Below are positions 9,070-18,259 of a stretch of 64,000 nucleotides of DNA, piece by piece. The stretch lies in contig JAVYOO010000006.1 in NCBI GenBank assembly GCA_038734275.1, positions 30,700-94,699 of the forward strand, in the 5' to 3' direction. Numbering within the stretch: the stretch's first letter is position 1; every line of letters starts with the position of its first letter. The notes under the pieces were generated by a model, which searched no databases, was not told where the DNA came from, and saw nothing but the letters and a program-made list of their open reading frames with translations. This DNA is from Archaeoglobaceae archaeon. GTDB taxonomy: Archaea > Halobacteriota > Archaeoglobi > Archaeoglobales > Archaeoglobaceae. The position numbers and the translations under genes were made by a program.

Positions 9070-9219
9070 GTGTTTTAAATTATTTGCTAAGACAGATACC
9101 AAAGGCTAAAACAAATTTTTTGTCTTTAGATTGATTTGTTTTTGAATTTTACTTGCTTTTTAAAGCTTTGCAGAGTGTTGGACTACTTAATGTCGAATAG
9201 CAACCTATAAACAAAATCT
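9070..9219. other. AT-rich intergenic stretch downstream of the MFS gene
   Basis: No coding pattern is visible. The stretch carries several T runs on both strands (for example around 9117-9122 and 9139-9160) that could end transcription of the MFS gene. Together with the next reading frame it forms the gap up to the tRNA. Confidence 0.5.
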
Positions 9220-9531
9220 ATGAGCACAAAAACCCATTTGTCTGGACAGAAGAAAAAGGCTCCAGAAGGCTTAGAAAGCCAAACGAACCGCTTAAGACCC
9301 CGATTGCACATAACCCTTTCTGCAGAATCCCATAGCTGGTTGAAGAAAAACGTCTCGAATATCTCTTTTTTCATAGATCAGCTCGTAAAAAGCTTCAGAG
9401 ATCAAGTCCAGCCAGCCTTTGTCCTCGTTTCTCATGCGGGGGGCGGGATTCGAACCCGCGGACCCCTACGGGACAGGGTCTTAAGCCCTGCGCCTTTTCC
9501 ACTCGGCAACCCCCGCTTGATGGGCCTTTAA
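9220..9531 (+). pseudogene. Probable Int(N) relic of an SSV-type integrase running antisense into tRNA-Leu
   Basis: An open frame of 103 codons that starts with ATG and reads into the 3' end of the tRNA-Leu gene on the opposite strand. Residues about 28-62 (RLHITLSAESHSWLKKN, then ISFFIDQLVKSFRD) look like a ribbon-helix-helix-type DNA-binding domain; residues 73 onward are simply the antisense of the tRNA. This geometry, an N-terminal fragment entering the tRNA from its 3' side in antisense, is what integration of an SSV-type element leaves, because the attachment site lies inside the integrase gene. I see no Int(C) and no second partial tRNA copy in the window, so the element seems lost. 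It may also be a chance frame. Confidence 0.45.
9435..9516 (-). tRNA. tRNA-Leu (anticodon UAA)
   Basis: On the minus strand the gene starts GCGGGGGTTGCCGAGTGG and folds into a full cloverleaf: a 7-bp acceptor stem GCGGGGG/CCCCCGC, an anticodon stem CAGGG/CCCTG with the seven-base loop CTTAAGA (anticodon TAA), a long variable arm with stem CCC-GTA-GGG typical of class II tRNAs such as leucine, and a T arm GCGGG-TTCGAAT-CCCGC. The discriminator base is A at 9435; CCA is not encoded. No intron is visible. Confidence 0.95.
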
Positions 9532-9558
9532 CGTTAATGTTTATAAAGATAAGCAAAA

Positions 9559-10587
9559 CTATTGTTTAACATTACCAAAAATCGAACTCTGATTTTCAAG
9601 CTCTTTTAACTTCCTTACAGTTTCTTCTGATTTAACCCATTCTTGATCGATTTTTGACACTATCTCGTCTATCCTGTAAACTTGTTCCGTTATTTTCCTC
9701 CTGATTTCCTCGTTCCCAAAACACTCCACATAACCAAGCAATCCTGCTAAGGGATTCCTTATACGATCGACAAGAGTCGCCATTGCATCGATGTTCTCCT
9801 TTAATTTATTTACAAGGTCTTTAAGAATTTCATTTCTCTTTTTGAGCTCTTCATAGAGTAAAAAAATCTCCGTGGACTCGAATCCTGTGACGTAAACAGC
9901 AGGTTCTCCGTTATACATGATCCTCCTCGCAACCATTGTGAACCATCCAGTTCTGTTTTTGCCTACAATTCTAAAACTGTAAGTATCGACTTGTCTTAAA
10001 CCCTGCTCTCTTTCTAAATACCTCCTCAGAACCATTTCTCTGTCTTCAGGATGGACCAAGTCAAAAGGATTCATGTTTAGCAGTTCCTCCCGAGTATAGC
10101 CCGTGAGCTCCGAACACTTCTTGTTGAGAAAAACAAACTTCCCGTTCTGGACTATATACATTGGCGCTTCTGAGCCCTCAATTAACTCACGATAAAATCT
10201 TTCACTTTCTTCAAGGATTTTCTGGAGCTCTTTTACCCAGGTAATGTCAACATAACTCCCAGCACCATAAATTTCTCCATCCTTTTCAAATGGTCTAATA
10301 AAACCTGTGGCCCATCTAACTTCTCCATGCTTTGTTTTATATCGAATCTCATCAAAAACCCATTCACCATTAAAGGCTCTTCTCGCAAAATCCTTGGCTC
10401 TTTCGAGATCTTCTTCGTATACCAAGTTTAAAATGCTGGTGTTTAAAAGTTCTTCTTTCGAATAATTGCACATCTGAGCAAATATATCATTAACGTAAAG
10501 AATTCTCAGATCCCGATCCACAACTACGATCCCACTCATGCTTTTCTCGAGTAAATCATTGATAGTTTCGAAGTCGATTTTGAACAT
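9559..10587 (-). CDS. PAS-domain sensor protein with degenerate histidine-kinase dimerisation helix
   Basis: A 342-residue cytoplasmic protein with two PAS domains (about residues 10-125 and 130-245), each followed by PAC-like strands, and a C-terminal helical region. There the motif DRIRNPLAGLLGYVE resembles the H-box of HisKA domains (HEIRNPL) but the phospho-accepting His is replaced by Asp. No HATPase domain follows, so autokinase activity is unlikely. It may be a ligand or redox sensor that signals through protein contact. The nearest response regulator is at 17.8 kb, too far to be called a partner. Confidence 0.82.
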   Translation of the reverse strand: MFKIDFETINDLLEKSMSGIVVVDRDLRILYVNDIFAQMCNYSKEELLNTSILNLVYEEDLERAKDFARRAFNGEWVFDEIRYKTKHGEVRWATGFIRPFEKDGEIYGAGSYVDITWVKELQKILEESERFYRELIEGSEAPMYIVQNGKFVFLNKKCSELTGYTREELLNMNPFDLVHPEDREMVLRRYLEREQGLRQVDTYSFRIVGKNRTGWFTMVARRIMYNGEPAVYVTGFESTEIFLLYEELKKRNEILKDLVNKLKENIDAMATLVDRIRNPLAGLLGYVECFGNEEIRRKITEQVYRIDEIVSKIDQEWVKSEETVRKLKELENQSSIFGNVKQ

Positions 10588-10713
10588 GATAATAATTTTA
10601 GTTTCAAAAACTTAAATTTTTCGATTTTTTAGCAATGAATAGATAAAATATCTTTACAAAATTCAAACACAAATCTGATAACTCCGAATTAACAAAATAT
10701 TTATACTATCATG

Positions 10714-10728
10714 CCAACATTATGTTGG
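10714..10728. promoter_or_regulatory. Perfect 7-bp inverted repeat just downstream of a TATA box
   Basis: CCAACAT-T-ATGTTGG is a perfect inverted repeat with a one-base centre. It sits between an AT-rich TATA-like box (AAATATTTATAC, about 10696-10707) and the ribosome binding site GGTGAG (10727-10732) of the gene at 10736. At that position it could be a repressor operator near the transcription start, or a hairpin in the message that covers the ribosome binding site. No regulator is adjacent. Confidence 0.5.
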
Positions 10729-10735
10729 TGAGTTA

Positions 10736-11050
10736 ATGGGAGTTCACAGAATAACGAGTGAATCTGCAAGATTTTATGCAATGAGGGAGCGAGTAGTAGG
10801 GTCTGCTATTTCACTCCTCGGAGAAGCAACTCTCAAAATCGATGAATTGAGCAGAGAACAATGCGAAAAGCTTGGAGATCTTGCGTCAAAGCTCTTACCA
10901 TATGCTCCCGGATATGCCGGAAAAACAATGCCAATAATAGCAAGACTTTTCTGGAAGCTTGCAAATGTAAAAGAAAAAGATTTTCCACTTATTGAAATTG
11001 ATAAACTTGATAAAGAGATTGAAGAACTTCGAAAAGAACTTGGCCTCTAA
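10736..11050 (+). CDS. Hypothetical small archaeal protein
   Basis: A 104-residue, mostly helical, charged cytoplasmic protein that I do not recognise. It has no cysteines beyond one, no membrane segment and no clear motif; the C-terminal third (KLDKEIEELRKELGL) should form a coiled coil. The ATG at 10736 follows GGTGAG at a good distance. The gene stands alone behind its own promoter and palindrome and ends with a 4-base overlap with the convergent helicase gene. The good ribosome site and codon pattern argue that it is real. Confidence 0.75.
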   Translation: MGVHRITSESARFYAMRERVVGSAISLLGEATLKIDELSREQCEKLGDLASKLLPYAPGYAGKTMPIIARLFWKLANVKEKDFPLIEIDKLDKEIEELRKELGL

Positions 11051-13656
11051 TCCCAAAATTTTCTTGTTCTCACGTATCTCTTTTCTGCTTCAAGCAGAGC
11101 TTTAAAAAAGTCTTCTTCAGTGGCATAGTATCCGGAAAGCACTTTCTTGGCGGTTTCAAAACCAACCCCATAAGTAAGCATGGCGTAAACACCTTTCATG
11201 CCATAGTTCATTACAAGATTTGCAACGTTAAACAACTCCTCTCTATTTGGCTCGTAGTTCTTTTTATCGCTGAAAACCGCAATCATACTGCTTCCGCATT
11301 TTAAACATCTAAGGGTTAAATTTCTCGCAATCTCGCGATATATTGCACCACAATTAACGCAGTGTATTCTGCAAATCTCTCCTTTAAGTCTTTCCATAAA
11401 TGCTTTCAAGATTGCCTCGCTTGGCTTCGATATCAATATATCAGGAATCTTGTCCCTACCTTCAAGGCTTATAGGAGTAAATTTATCATACACACTAAAA
11501 GTTATTTCCTTTCCAAATTTTTCAAAGAACATCTTAGCTTTATCTAAATCCAATTTCTCCAAAAATATCTCCCTGAGTGCCTCTCTGTACACAGGGGTTC
11601 CCCTTAGCTTAACAACCAGCATTCTCAAATTTATCCTGCTTAGATCCTCATCCTTGTCAAAGAGCCCAAATTTTCCTGCAGATTTGACAATCTTCCACTG
11701 CATAAGTCTTGTATCTATGATCGCTCTCTCTGCTAGACTTGCAACGTTCTCTGGATCTATGCTCGTTATTACTTCCTTAACTTCTTCAGGTCTTGCAGGG
11801 GATAACTTTATCCTGTAGGGGTCAAATTCCACCGAAACATTTGTTCCCTTCTTCAAGGAGAGTAAAAGCGCAAGAATTCTGCCTATCGCCTCATTTGCCT
11901 TATGTCCAAAACATACATTAATAACAGTATCCCTGCCAGTGCCATCTATGACTACGTGGTTGTGAGTTGGAACTTCAAAACCTTTTTTATGCTCTTCTAT
12001 TTTATTTAAAACCTTCTTTGCTCCTTCTTCATTTACAAACTCCTTTAATTTCTCAAATCCAAGTCTTCCCTTTGCTATATCTTCTCTTAACTTCCCTACG
12101 AGCTGTGCAACTTCGAAAGGCACAGGAATCTCTTCACCCACCCATGAAGGGACTTCTCCTTCAACAACAGCCGGTTCAACCTTAACAACGTCTTCCACAC
12201 TTAAAACTCTCCAAAGTTCCCCCTTCATTGCAAATACTTCTCCACTGAAGTCAGAAAGAAAGCTTTCGTCAAGAACACCAATGGTTCTCCCAGTAGTTAT
12301 GTCCACCACTCTGTAACTCTTTTCGTCCATTATCATTGAAATATTGTCATAAAAATACTTCCTCGTCCTTCTTCTTGCCGAAATTTCGTTTCCATCGTAA
12401 AAAATCCGCCAAATATTACTAAGATACTCGCAAATTTCGCAAAATTCATCAAAACTCAGGTTTCTATAAAAGTAAGTCCTTTTAATAATCTCATAAGCTT
12501 TTTTTACATCAATCCTCCCATATTCGATGGCAATCGCGCATATTTGATTCGCGAGCACATCCAGACTGTTCTCATGCAACTCTAAATCCTCCAAAAGCCC
12601 AGAATTTGCCCTTAAAATGATTGCAATTGATTCAAGAACATCATCAAATGTATTCGCGACAATATACCCAACCGATTTTCTTCCAAGCCCATGCCCACTC
12701 CTTCCTATCCTCTGGATTAGTCTTACAGCCTGTCTTGGACTACTATACTGGATTACCGCGTCAACGTGTCCTATATCAATTCCAAGCTCCATTGAAGATG
12801 TGCAAACCAAGGCTTTTAGCTTTCCACTTGCGAAATCTTCCTCTGCCGATATCCTTGCCTCTCTTGAAAGACTACCATGATGAACTTCCGCATTTATCAT
12901 CTTTTTGAGATGGACTCCTATGACTTCTGCCGTTTGTCTTGTGTTTACAAAAATTAGAGTAGAGTTGTGTTTGTCTACCAGATCTTTTATAAGGGATAGC
13001 TCGTCATCAGAGCACAGAATTCTTATTTCATACTCCTTATCGAGATCTCCAGCTACGATCTCGGCTCCACCCATTATCTCTGCAATTCTTTCCGGATCGC
13101 TAATAGTAGCAGAAAGGGCTACTAGTTGAAATCTCGCAATCTCCCGTAACCTTTCAATACCCACAAACAACTGAACCCCTCTTTCGCTATCGATCAGTTC
13201 ATGAACTTCATCTATCACCACAAATCGGACATTTTTCAGTGCATTTCTTAGCTTTGCTCCCAAAAATAGAATCTGAAAAGTTTCTGGGGTAGTTATAAGT
13301 ATTTCAGGCGGTTTTCTGCTTTGCCTAACTCTTTCACTCTCTTTTGTATCTCCATGCCGTACATCAATGCTTATATTCAAAATCTCGGCGATTTTCCTCA
13401 TTCTTCTGAGCATGTCTCTATTTAGAGCTCTTAGCGGGGTTATATAGAGAACACAAATTCCAGGATTCTTATTTTGTATTAGTTTCTGAAAAATTGGGAC
13501 CATCACCGCCTCGGTTTTTCCGCTACCTGTAGGAGCTATTACGAGCGTATTTTTTCCAGAAATAACTACTTCAAAGGTTTTTTTCTGCAATTCAGTCAGT
13601 TCTTCTATTCCAACAGCCTTCAGGGCTTTTTCCAGTCTTGGATCAATTTCAGGCAT
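11047..13656 (-). CDS. Lhr-type superfamily 2 DEAD/DEVH-box helicase
   Basis: An 869-residue ATP-dependent helicase. Walker A APTGSGKT is at residues 41-48, the Walker B box DEVH at 149-152, then an LSAT motif and a second RecA domain with the QRIGRSGHG motif VI. A winged-helix and Lhr-core region follows, and near the C-terminus a four-cysteine zinc ribbon (CVNCGAIY ... CLKCGS). This is the layout of archaeal Lhr-like helicases, which act on nucleic acid in DNA repair or RNA metabolism. I cannot assign the aLhr1 or aLhr2 subgroup by eye. Single gene between two convergent or divergent neighbours. Confidence 0.9.
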   Translation of the reverse strand: MPEIDPRLEKALKAVGIEELTELQKKTFEVVISGKNTLVIAPTGSGKTEAVMVPIFQKLIQNKNPGICVLYITPLRALNRDMLRRMRKIAEILNISIDVRHGDTKESERVRQSRKPPEILITTPETFQILFLGAKLRNALKNVRFVVIDEVHELIDSERGVQLFVGIERLREIARFQLVALSATISDPERIAEIMGGAEIVAGDLDKEYEIRILCSDDELSLIKDLVDKHNSTLIFVNTRQTAEVIGVHLKKMINAEVHHGSLSREARISAEEDFASGKLKALVCTSSMELGIDIGHVDAVIQYSSPRQAVRLIQRIGRSGHGLGRKSVGYIVANTFDDVLESIAIILRANSGLLEDLELHENSLDVLANQICAIAIEYGRIDVKKAYEIIKRTYFYRNLSFDEFCEICEYLSNIWRIFYDGNEISARRRTRKYFYDNISMIMDEKSYRVVDITTGRTIGVLDESFLSDFSGEVFAMKGELWRVLSVEDVVKVEPAVVEGEVPSWVGEEIPVPFEVAQLVGKLREDIAKGRLGFEKLKEFVNEEGAKKVLNKIEEHKKGFEVPTHNHVVIDGTGRDTVINVCFGHKANEAIGRILALLLSLKKGTNVSVEFDPYRIKLSPARPEEVKEVITSIDPENVASLAERAIIDTRLMQWKIVKSAGKFGLFDKDEDLSRINLRMLVVKLRGTPVYREALREIFLEKLDLDKAKMFFEKFGKEITFSVYDKFTPISLEGRDKIPDILISKPSEAILKAFMERLKGEICRIHCVNCGAIYREIARNLTLRCLKCGSSMIAVFSDKKNYEPNREELFNVANLVMNYGMKGVYAMLTYGVGFETAKKVLSGYYATEEDFFKALLEAEKRYVRTRKFWD

Positions 13657-13715
13657 TTCCGCTCCAATTATAAGTCTGGGCTAAGATTTAAAAATTCTAC
13701 AATTGCATTATAAGT

Positions 13716-14165
13716 ATGGTGAAAATTGACGAAATTGATCTAAATATTCTTAAAGAACTTCAAAAGGATGCAAGAAAAAGTCTCAAGGAAATAGCTGAAA
13801 AGGTCGGGGTTGCGGAAGGGACTGTTTACAACAGGATAAACAAAATGAGGAACATGGGGATAATAAAAAAGTTTATCCCGATTCTGGATTATTCCTCACT
13901 CGGATACGACATCACCGCCATTATCGGGATTACTGCAGAAGGGGGGCAAATTGTTGAAATTGAAAAAGAGATTGCAAAAGAAAAGAGTGTTACCGCTGTT
14001 TACGACGTAACAGGAGATTATGACATCCTGATCGTTGCAAAGTTTGAAAATAGAGAGAAGCTCAACGAATTTGTCAAAAAACTTTTGGGCATGAAGAGTG
14101 TCAAAAAAACATACACTATGCTCGTGTTGAATGTCGTGAAAGAAGCACACATGATCGAGCTTTGA
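13716..14165 (+). CDS. Lrp/AsnC family transcription regulator
   Basis: A 149-residue regulator. Residues 1-55 form the AsnC-type winged helix-turn-helix (LNILKELQKDARKSLKEIAE, then VGVAEGTVYNRINKM); residues 70-145 form the RAM ligand-binding domain with its alternating strands (ITAIIGITAEGG, VYDVTGDYDILIVAK). The family binds amino acids and controls their metabolism. It abuts the convergent argJ gene, but no operator can be assigned. A box TTAAAAATT about 30 bases upstream of the ATG suggests a nearly leaderless message. Confidence 0.9.
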   Translation: MVKIDEIDLNILKELQKDARKSLKEIAEKVGVAEGTVYNRINKMRNMGIIKKFIPILDYSSLGYDITAIIGITAEGGQIVEIEKEIAKEKSVTAVYDVTGDYDILIVAKFENREKLNEFVKKLLGMKSVKKTYTMLVLNVVKEAHMIEL

Positions 14166-15296
14166 TTAAGTCGTGTATTCCGAGTTTATTTTAACATATT
14201 CATAGCTCAAATCGCAACCAATTGCATAATCCTCGTAATTTCCTTTATGAAGGTCAACCACTATTCTGAAATCGCCCTTCATAATTTCTCTTGCTTCCTC
14301 TTCCTTTCCCGTGATTTTTCCGTAATCCACAAGTAAAACTCTTTTCTCTTCGTTTTCAAAAGCTACTGTTATCTTCTCATCCACATTGGCACCACTATAA
14401 CCAAGAGCAGCAATTATTCTCCCCCAATTTGGATCACAGCCAAATATGGCTGTCTTTACCAACAGCGAATTAGCAATCGCTTTTGCTGCAACCTCTGCAG
14501 ACTTTTCGCTATCCGCACCTTTCACTACTACTTCAAAAATCTTTGTTGCACCTTCGCCATCTTTTGCAATTTGCTTTGCGATGCTGTAAAAGACTTTCTC
14601 GAGTTCTTCTTCAAATAAATCACGATCAATTTTTTCCTTACCGGTAGCAATCAGGAGAACTGTGTCATTGGTAGAAGTGTCACCATCGACTGTAAGCCGA
14701 TTCAGTGGTTTTACTGCTCTCCGAAGAATTTCATTTAGTTCTCCGCTCTCAAATTTTGCAGAAGTAAATACGAAACAGAGCATCGTAGCAAGATTAGGAG
14801 AGATCATTCCCGCACCTTTTGCCACCGCTGAAATTTTAGCAACCCTCGAGTAGGCCTTCTTTACAAACTTATCAGTAGTCCTTATAGCCTTGGCGAATTT
14901 TTCTGCATGTTCTTTGCTATTTCCCAAATCCCCGTAAACCTCCGGAGCCTTTCTTCTTATCCATTCGATATCCAGCTTTCTACCAATGACTCCTGTGGAT
15001 GCGATTGCAATCTCATCTGCTTCACACCCCAAAAGCTTTCCTGCAATCCTACACATTTCTTTTGCGTCCTTCAACCCCTGTTCACCTGTGAATGCGTTTG
15101 CGTTTCCACTGTTAACGATCAGTCCCCTGGCATACCCCTTGCTTATGTTTTCTTGGCAGACAATCACAGGAGCTGCTTTTATCTTGTTTGATGTAAATAC
15201 GCCTGCTATTGTGCCTTTGAACTTTGCAAGCCCCAAACCGAGCTTTCCTTCTTTAATCCCATTACAAAAAACACCCTCGATGTCTGTGATTTCCAT
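14166..15296 (-). CDS. argJ: Glutamate N-acetyltransferase / ornithine acetyltransferase ArgJ
   Basis: A 376-residue enzyme of the arginine pathway that moves the acetyl group from N-acetylornithine to glutamate, and in bifunctional forms also uses acetyl-CoA. The autocleavage site is visible in KGAGMISPNLATMLCF, where the Thr before MLCF becomes the N-terminal nucleophile of the beta chain. Other ArgJ signatures are SGNANAFTG and the VDGDTSTND motif. Length is normal, about 380-400 in the family. Its start at ATG 15296 lies 59 bases from the divergent pgk start, so the promoters face each other. Confidence 0.93.
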   Translation of the reverse strand: MEITDIEGVFCNGIKEGKLGLGLAKFKGTIAGVFTSNKIKAAPVIVCQENISKGYARGLIVNSGNANAFTGEQGLKDAKEMCRIAGKLLGCEADEIAIASTGVIGRKLDIEWIRRKAPEVYGDLGNSKEHAEKFAKAIRTTDKFVKKAYSRVAKISAVAKGAGMISPNLATMLCFVFTSAKFESGELNEILRRAVKPLNRLTVDGDTSTNDTVLLIATGKEKIDRDLFEEELEKVFYSIAKQIAKDGEGATKIFEVVVKGADSEKSAEVAAKAIANSLLVKTAIFGCDPNWGRIIAALGYSGANVDEKITVAFENEEKRVLLVDYGKITGKEEEAREIMKGDFRIVVDLHKGNYEDYAIGCDLSYEYVKINSEYTT

Positions 15297-15355
15297 GCAA
15301 TCCAGTAGAGGGGAGATTAAAAAATCCTTTTAAAACGAAACTTTAACGCACTCAC

Positions 15356-16573
15356 ATGACTGAACTTCCGACGCTTGACGATATAGATGGTAAACAGAAA
15401 TCCATTCTTTTGAGAGTGGATATAAACGCTCCCATCGTTAACTCAACGATTTTGGATACTACAAGGTTTGAAAGTCATCTTCCAACAATTCGAGAGCTTG
15501 AAGATAGAGAGATCGTGATCTTAGCTCATCAAAGCAGGCCCGGAAGAAGAGACTTCACCACCCTTGAAGAACACGCAAAGGTTTTGTCCAAGCTTCTTGG
15601 CAGAGAAGTAGAGTATTTAGATGAAATATTCAGCAAAAGAGTTCTTGAGAGAATAAAGAACATGAAAAGCGGAGACATCTTACTACTTGAGAACGTAAGG
15701 TTCTATTCCGAAGAACAGCTTGACAGAACTGCAGAAGAACATGCAAATTGTCTGATGGTAAAGAGGTTAAAAGATTGCTTTGATGCGTTCGTAAACGATG
15801 CTTTTTCTGCATTTCACCGAAGTCATGCCTCTCTTGTAGGTTTTATCCCTGTTCTTCCGACTTATATTGGCAGATTGGCAGAAAAAGAGATAAATGCACT
15901 AAGCAAGGGACTAAGAAAAGGTGACAAAATCGCTTTTGTTCTTGGGGGGGCAAAAATAAAGGACCCTATAAGAGTCATGAAAAACGTTCTGGAAAATGGA
16001 ATTGCAGAAAAGGTTTTCCTAACAGGGGTTGTTGCAAATTATTTCCTTTATTTATCCGGAAAAGAAATTGGCGAAGAGAATCTGAAGATAATAGAGGAAA
16101 ACAAAGAAAACGTGAAAGATGAGGAGGCTAAAAAACTTCTTGAAAAGCACAAAGACAAAATCATGCTACCAATTGACTTTGGTGTGGAAATCTCAGGAGT
16201 TAGAGAAGATCTGTCGATCGAGGAGTTTAAGGGGAGAGGCATTATAAAGGATATCGGGGTGGAAACGATGAGCGAGTTTTCCAAGATGATCCCCGAGTTC
16301 GACACAGTTGTGATCAACGGGACTGCTGGAGTTTATGAGGACTCAAAATTCTCAATTGGAACATATGAAATCCTGAAGGCAGTATCCAAGGCAAAATTCT
16401 CCATAGTGGGCGGTGGTCACAGTGCTTCAGCCGTTAATATGTTCGGACTATCCGATAAAGTCAGTCACGTCTCAATAGCAGGAGGAGCTTGCGTAAGATT
16501 CCTAAGCGGTGAAAAATTGCCAGTGATAGAAAAAATAAAAGAATACTGGGGAAAGGGAAGTAAATCGTCCTGA
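15356..16573 (+). CDS. pgk: Phosphoglycerate kinase
   Basis: A 405-residue enzyme that interconverts 1,3-bisphosphoglycerate and 3-phosphoglycerate with ADP/ATP in glycolysis and gluconeogenesis. The substrate motif LLRVDINAP is at about residue 18-26, LLENVRFYSEE is present, VLGGAKIKDP lies in the middle, and the C-terminal nucleotide part contains IVGGGHSASAV. Both Rossmann domains are complete. Archaeal length is typical. The gene is single, convergent with dnaG. Confidence 0.95.
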   Translation: MTELPTLDDIDGKQKSILLRVDINAPIVNSTILDTTRFESHLPTIRELEDREIVILAHQSRPGRRDFTTLEEHAKVLSKLLGREVEYLDEIFSKRVLERIKNMKSGDILLLENVRFYSEEQLDRTAEEHANCLMVKRLKDCFDAFVNDAFSAFHRSHASLVGFIPVLPTYIGRLAEKEINALSKGLRKGDKIAFVLGGAKIKDPIRVMKNVLENGIAEKVFLTGVVANYFLYLSGKEIGEENLKIIEENKENVKDEEAKKLLEKHKDKIMLPIDFGVEISGVREDLSIEEFKGRGIIKDIGVETMSEFSKMIPEFDTVVINGTAGVYEDSKFSIGTYEILKAVSKAKFSIVGGGHSASAVNMFGLSDKVSHVSIAGGACVRFLSGEKLPVIEKIKEYWGKGSKSS

Positions 16574-16601
16574 TTGTTATCATTCATTAAAAAATTAATT
16601 T

Positions 16602-17750
16602 TTAAATTTGATCAAAAGTTATGATCCTTATCGAGGTCGGTAGCTTAACCACGCTTCCAAGCTTTGCTCCAACGATGTAACTTATATCTTTCTTAGCGGC
16701 AATATCTATAAGCCTCTGAGTAATTATTCCGTCGAAAACGATCACAGATGCCTTTATGTTGTTTGTTTTCAGAGTTTTTACCAGATCTCTCACTGGGACT
16801 TCCTTGATGACGTTGAAGTTCTTGTCGAGAATTCTTGCGAGCAACTTTCCTTCAACCATCTCCTTGTGCGTCTTAAGACTTTCATGTGATGAAACTTTCT
16901 CTTCTTTCTGTATTGTTTGCTCTTTTTTCAAAACATGAACTTGCTCAACTGGTATTTTGTTTCTCAGGGCTTTCAAAATCTCTTTTAAGGTCAAATCCTC
17001 CACTCCTTTTCCTTCAGGAGCCCTTGCTATAAAATCAATATCCGCCACTTGTAGCAGTTCCTTGAGAATTAACTCGCCACCTCTATCGCCATCTAAAAAT
17101 GCGGTTACAGTCTTCTTTTTGCTCAGCTCCACGATTGTTTTTGGAATGTTAGTTCCTTCGACAGCAATTACGTTCTTTATTCCATGTTTAAGTAAATTCA
17201 GCACATCAGCACGCCCCTCAACAACAATTATAGCATCCGATTCATCGATGGCTGGACCTGCAGGTAATTTCTCTTCTCCGTATTCAACGATCTCATCTGT
17301 TCTTATTGCCTGCCTTACAAGTTCTGTGATCTTTTCTGATTCGATTTCTGGCTCCTCAAATAGTTCTCTGAGGATTTCCATTGACCTTTCAACTATTTTT
17401 TTTCTCTTGCTTGCTCGAACATCTTCAATTCTAATTACCCGTATTTTCGCTGAACACGGACCAACTCTCTCAATTGTTTCAAGCGCTGCAGCAATGATTG
17501 CAGTTTCAACCTTGTCAAGGCTTGATGGGATCTTTATCTCACCGTAGCTTTTTCCCCCTCTGCTTTCCACTTTTACCTCAATTCTACCTATCCTCCCCGT
17601 TTTCTGTAGTTCTCTGAGATCAAGATCCCCACCAAGAAGTCCTTCTGTCTGACCAAATATCGCTCCAACAACATCAGGACGTTCAACAATACCATCAGCA
17701 ACTATTTCAGCATAAATTAGATATTTTGTGGTATCCGAGGTTTTCATCAT
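16602..17750 (-). CDS. dnaG: Archaeal DnaG-like primase / exosome-associated DnaG
   Basis: A 382-residue protein of the archaeal DnaG family. The N-terminal part has the family pattern [14 protein letters not shown] and [17 protein letters not shown]; the central Toprim domain shows the acidic residues [14 protein letters not shown] and AFLDGDRGG. Archaeal DnaG is known as a primase-like protein and as a subunit of the RNA exosome. I chose ATG 17750, because AGGAGATGAT lies six bases upstream; longer starts to 17813 would add about 20 unconserved residues. It follows a CheY-like gene and polB on the same strand, but with gaps of about 70-90 bases. Confidence 0.93.
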   Translation of the reverse strand: MMKTSDTTKYLIYAEIVADGIVERPDVVGAIFGQTEGLLGGDLDLRELQKTGRIGRIEVKVESRGGKSYGEIKIPSSLDKVETAIIAAALETIERVGPCSAKIRVIRIEDVRASKRKKIVERSMEILRELFEEPEIESEKITELVRQAIRTDEIVEYGEEKLPAGPAIDESDAIIVVEGRADVLNLLKHGIKNVIAVEGTNIPKTIVELSKKKTVTAFLDGDRGGELILKELLQVADIDFIARAPEGKGVEDLTLKEILKALRNKIPVEQVHVLKKEQTIQKEEKVSSHESLKTHKEMVEGKLLARILDKNFNVIKEVPVRDLVKTLKTNNIKASVIVFDGIITQRLIDIAAKKDISYIVGAKLGSVVKLPTSIRIITFDQI

Positions 17751-17824
17751 ATAAGCATCATCTCCTGTCATCCGAAAACCTACTCGATTACCATTTAAAT
17801 AGTTTTTGAACACCCCATGCGATT

Positions 17825-18172
17825 CTATTTAAGTGTCTCTTCTATGATGCTGAGTATTTCCTTTCTCGTAAACGGCTTTTTTAGGATTCTATCAACTCCC
17901 GCTTCTATTGCTTTTTCTCCCTTTGAGCTAGCGTATGCGGTAACAGCTATGATCTTGGCATTTGGATTTATTTTCTTTATCTCCTTTACCGCATCTATCC
18001 CGCTCATAACCGGCATCATGATGTCCATGAGAACCAAATCTGGCTTTTCTTTTTTGTAAAGTTCCACCGCTTCTTTACCATTTGAAGCTTCAATGACTTT
18101 GTAATCCTTTAGCATGATCTTGAGAATTTCTCGCATAGCAGTTTCATCGTCCACAATCATTACACTTCTCAT
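17825..18172 (-). CDS. CheY-like single-domain response regulator
   Basis: A 115-residue receiver domain with no output domain. The acidic pocket is D8, D9, the phospho-acceptor is D50 (LVLMDIMMP), followed by the switch Thr in AVTAYAS and the conserved Lys in ILKKPFT. Signalling must be by protein contact with a partner. ATG 18172 is preferred to a TTG one codon upstream. It lies between polB and dnaG and shares their strand; no histidine kinase is adjacent. Confidence 0.92.
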   Translation of the reverse strand: MRSVMIVDDETAMREILKIMLKDYKVIEASNGKEAVELYKKEKPDLVLMDIMMPVMSGIDAVKEIKKINPNAKIIAVTAYASSKGEKAIEAGVDRILKKPFTRKEILSIIEETLK

Positions 18173-18259
18173 CAACTATTCTAACATTTTCGAATTTAAA
18201 AAACTTACCATATTCACAAGGATAACTAGGTTGGAGAGGAATTCGAAACTTTGGAGAAC

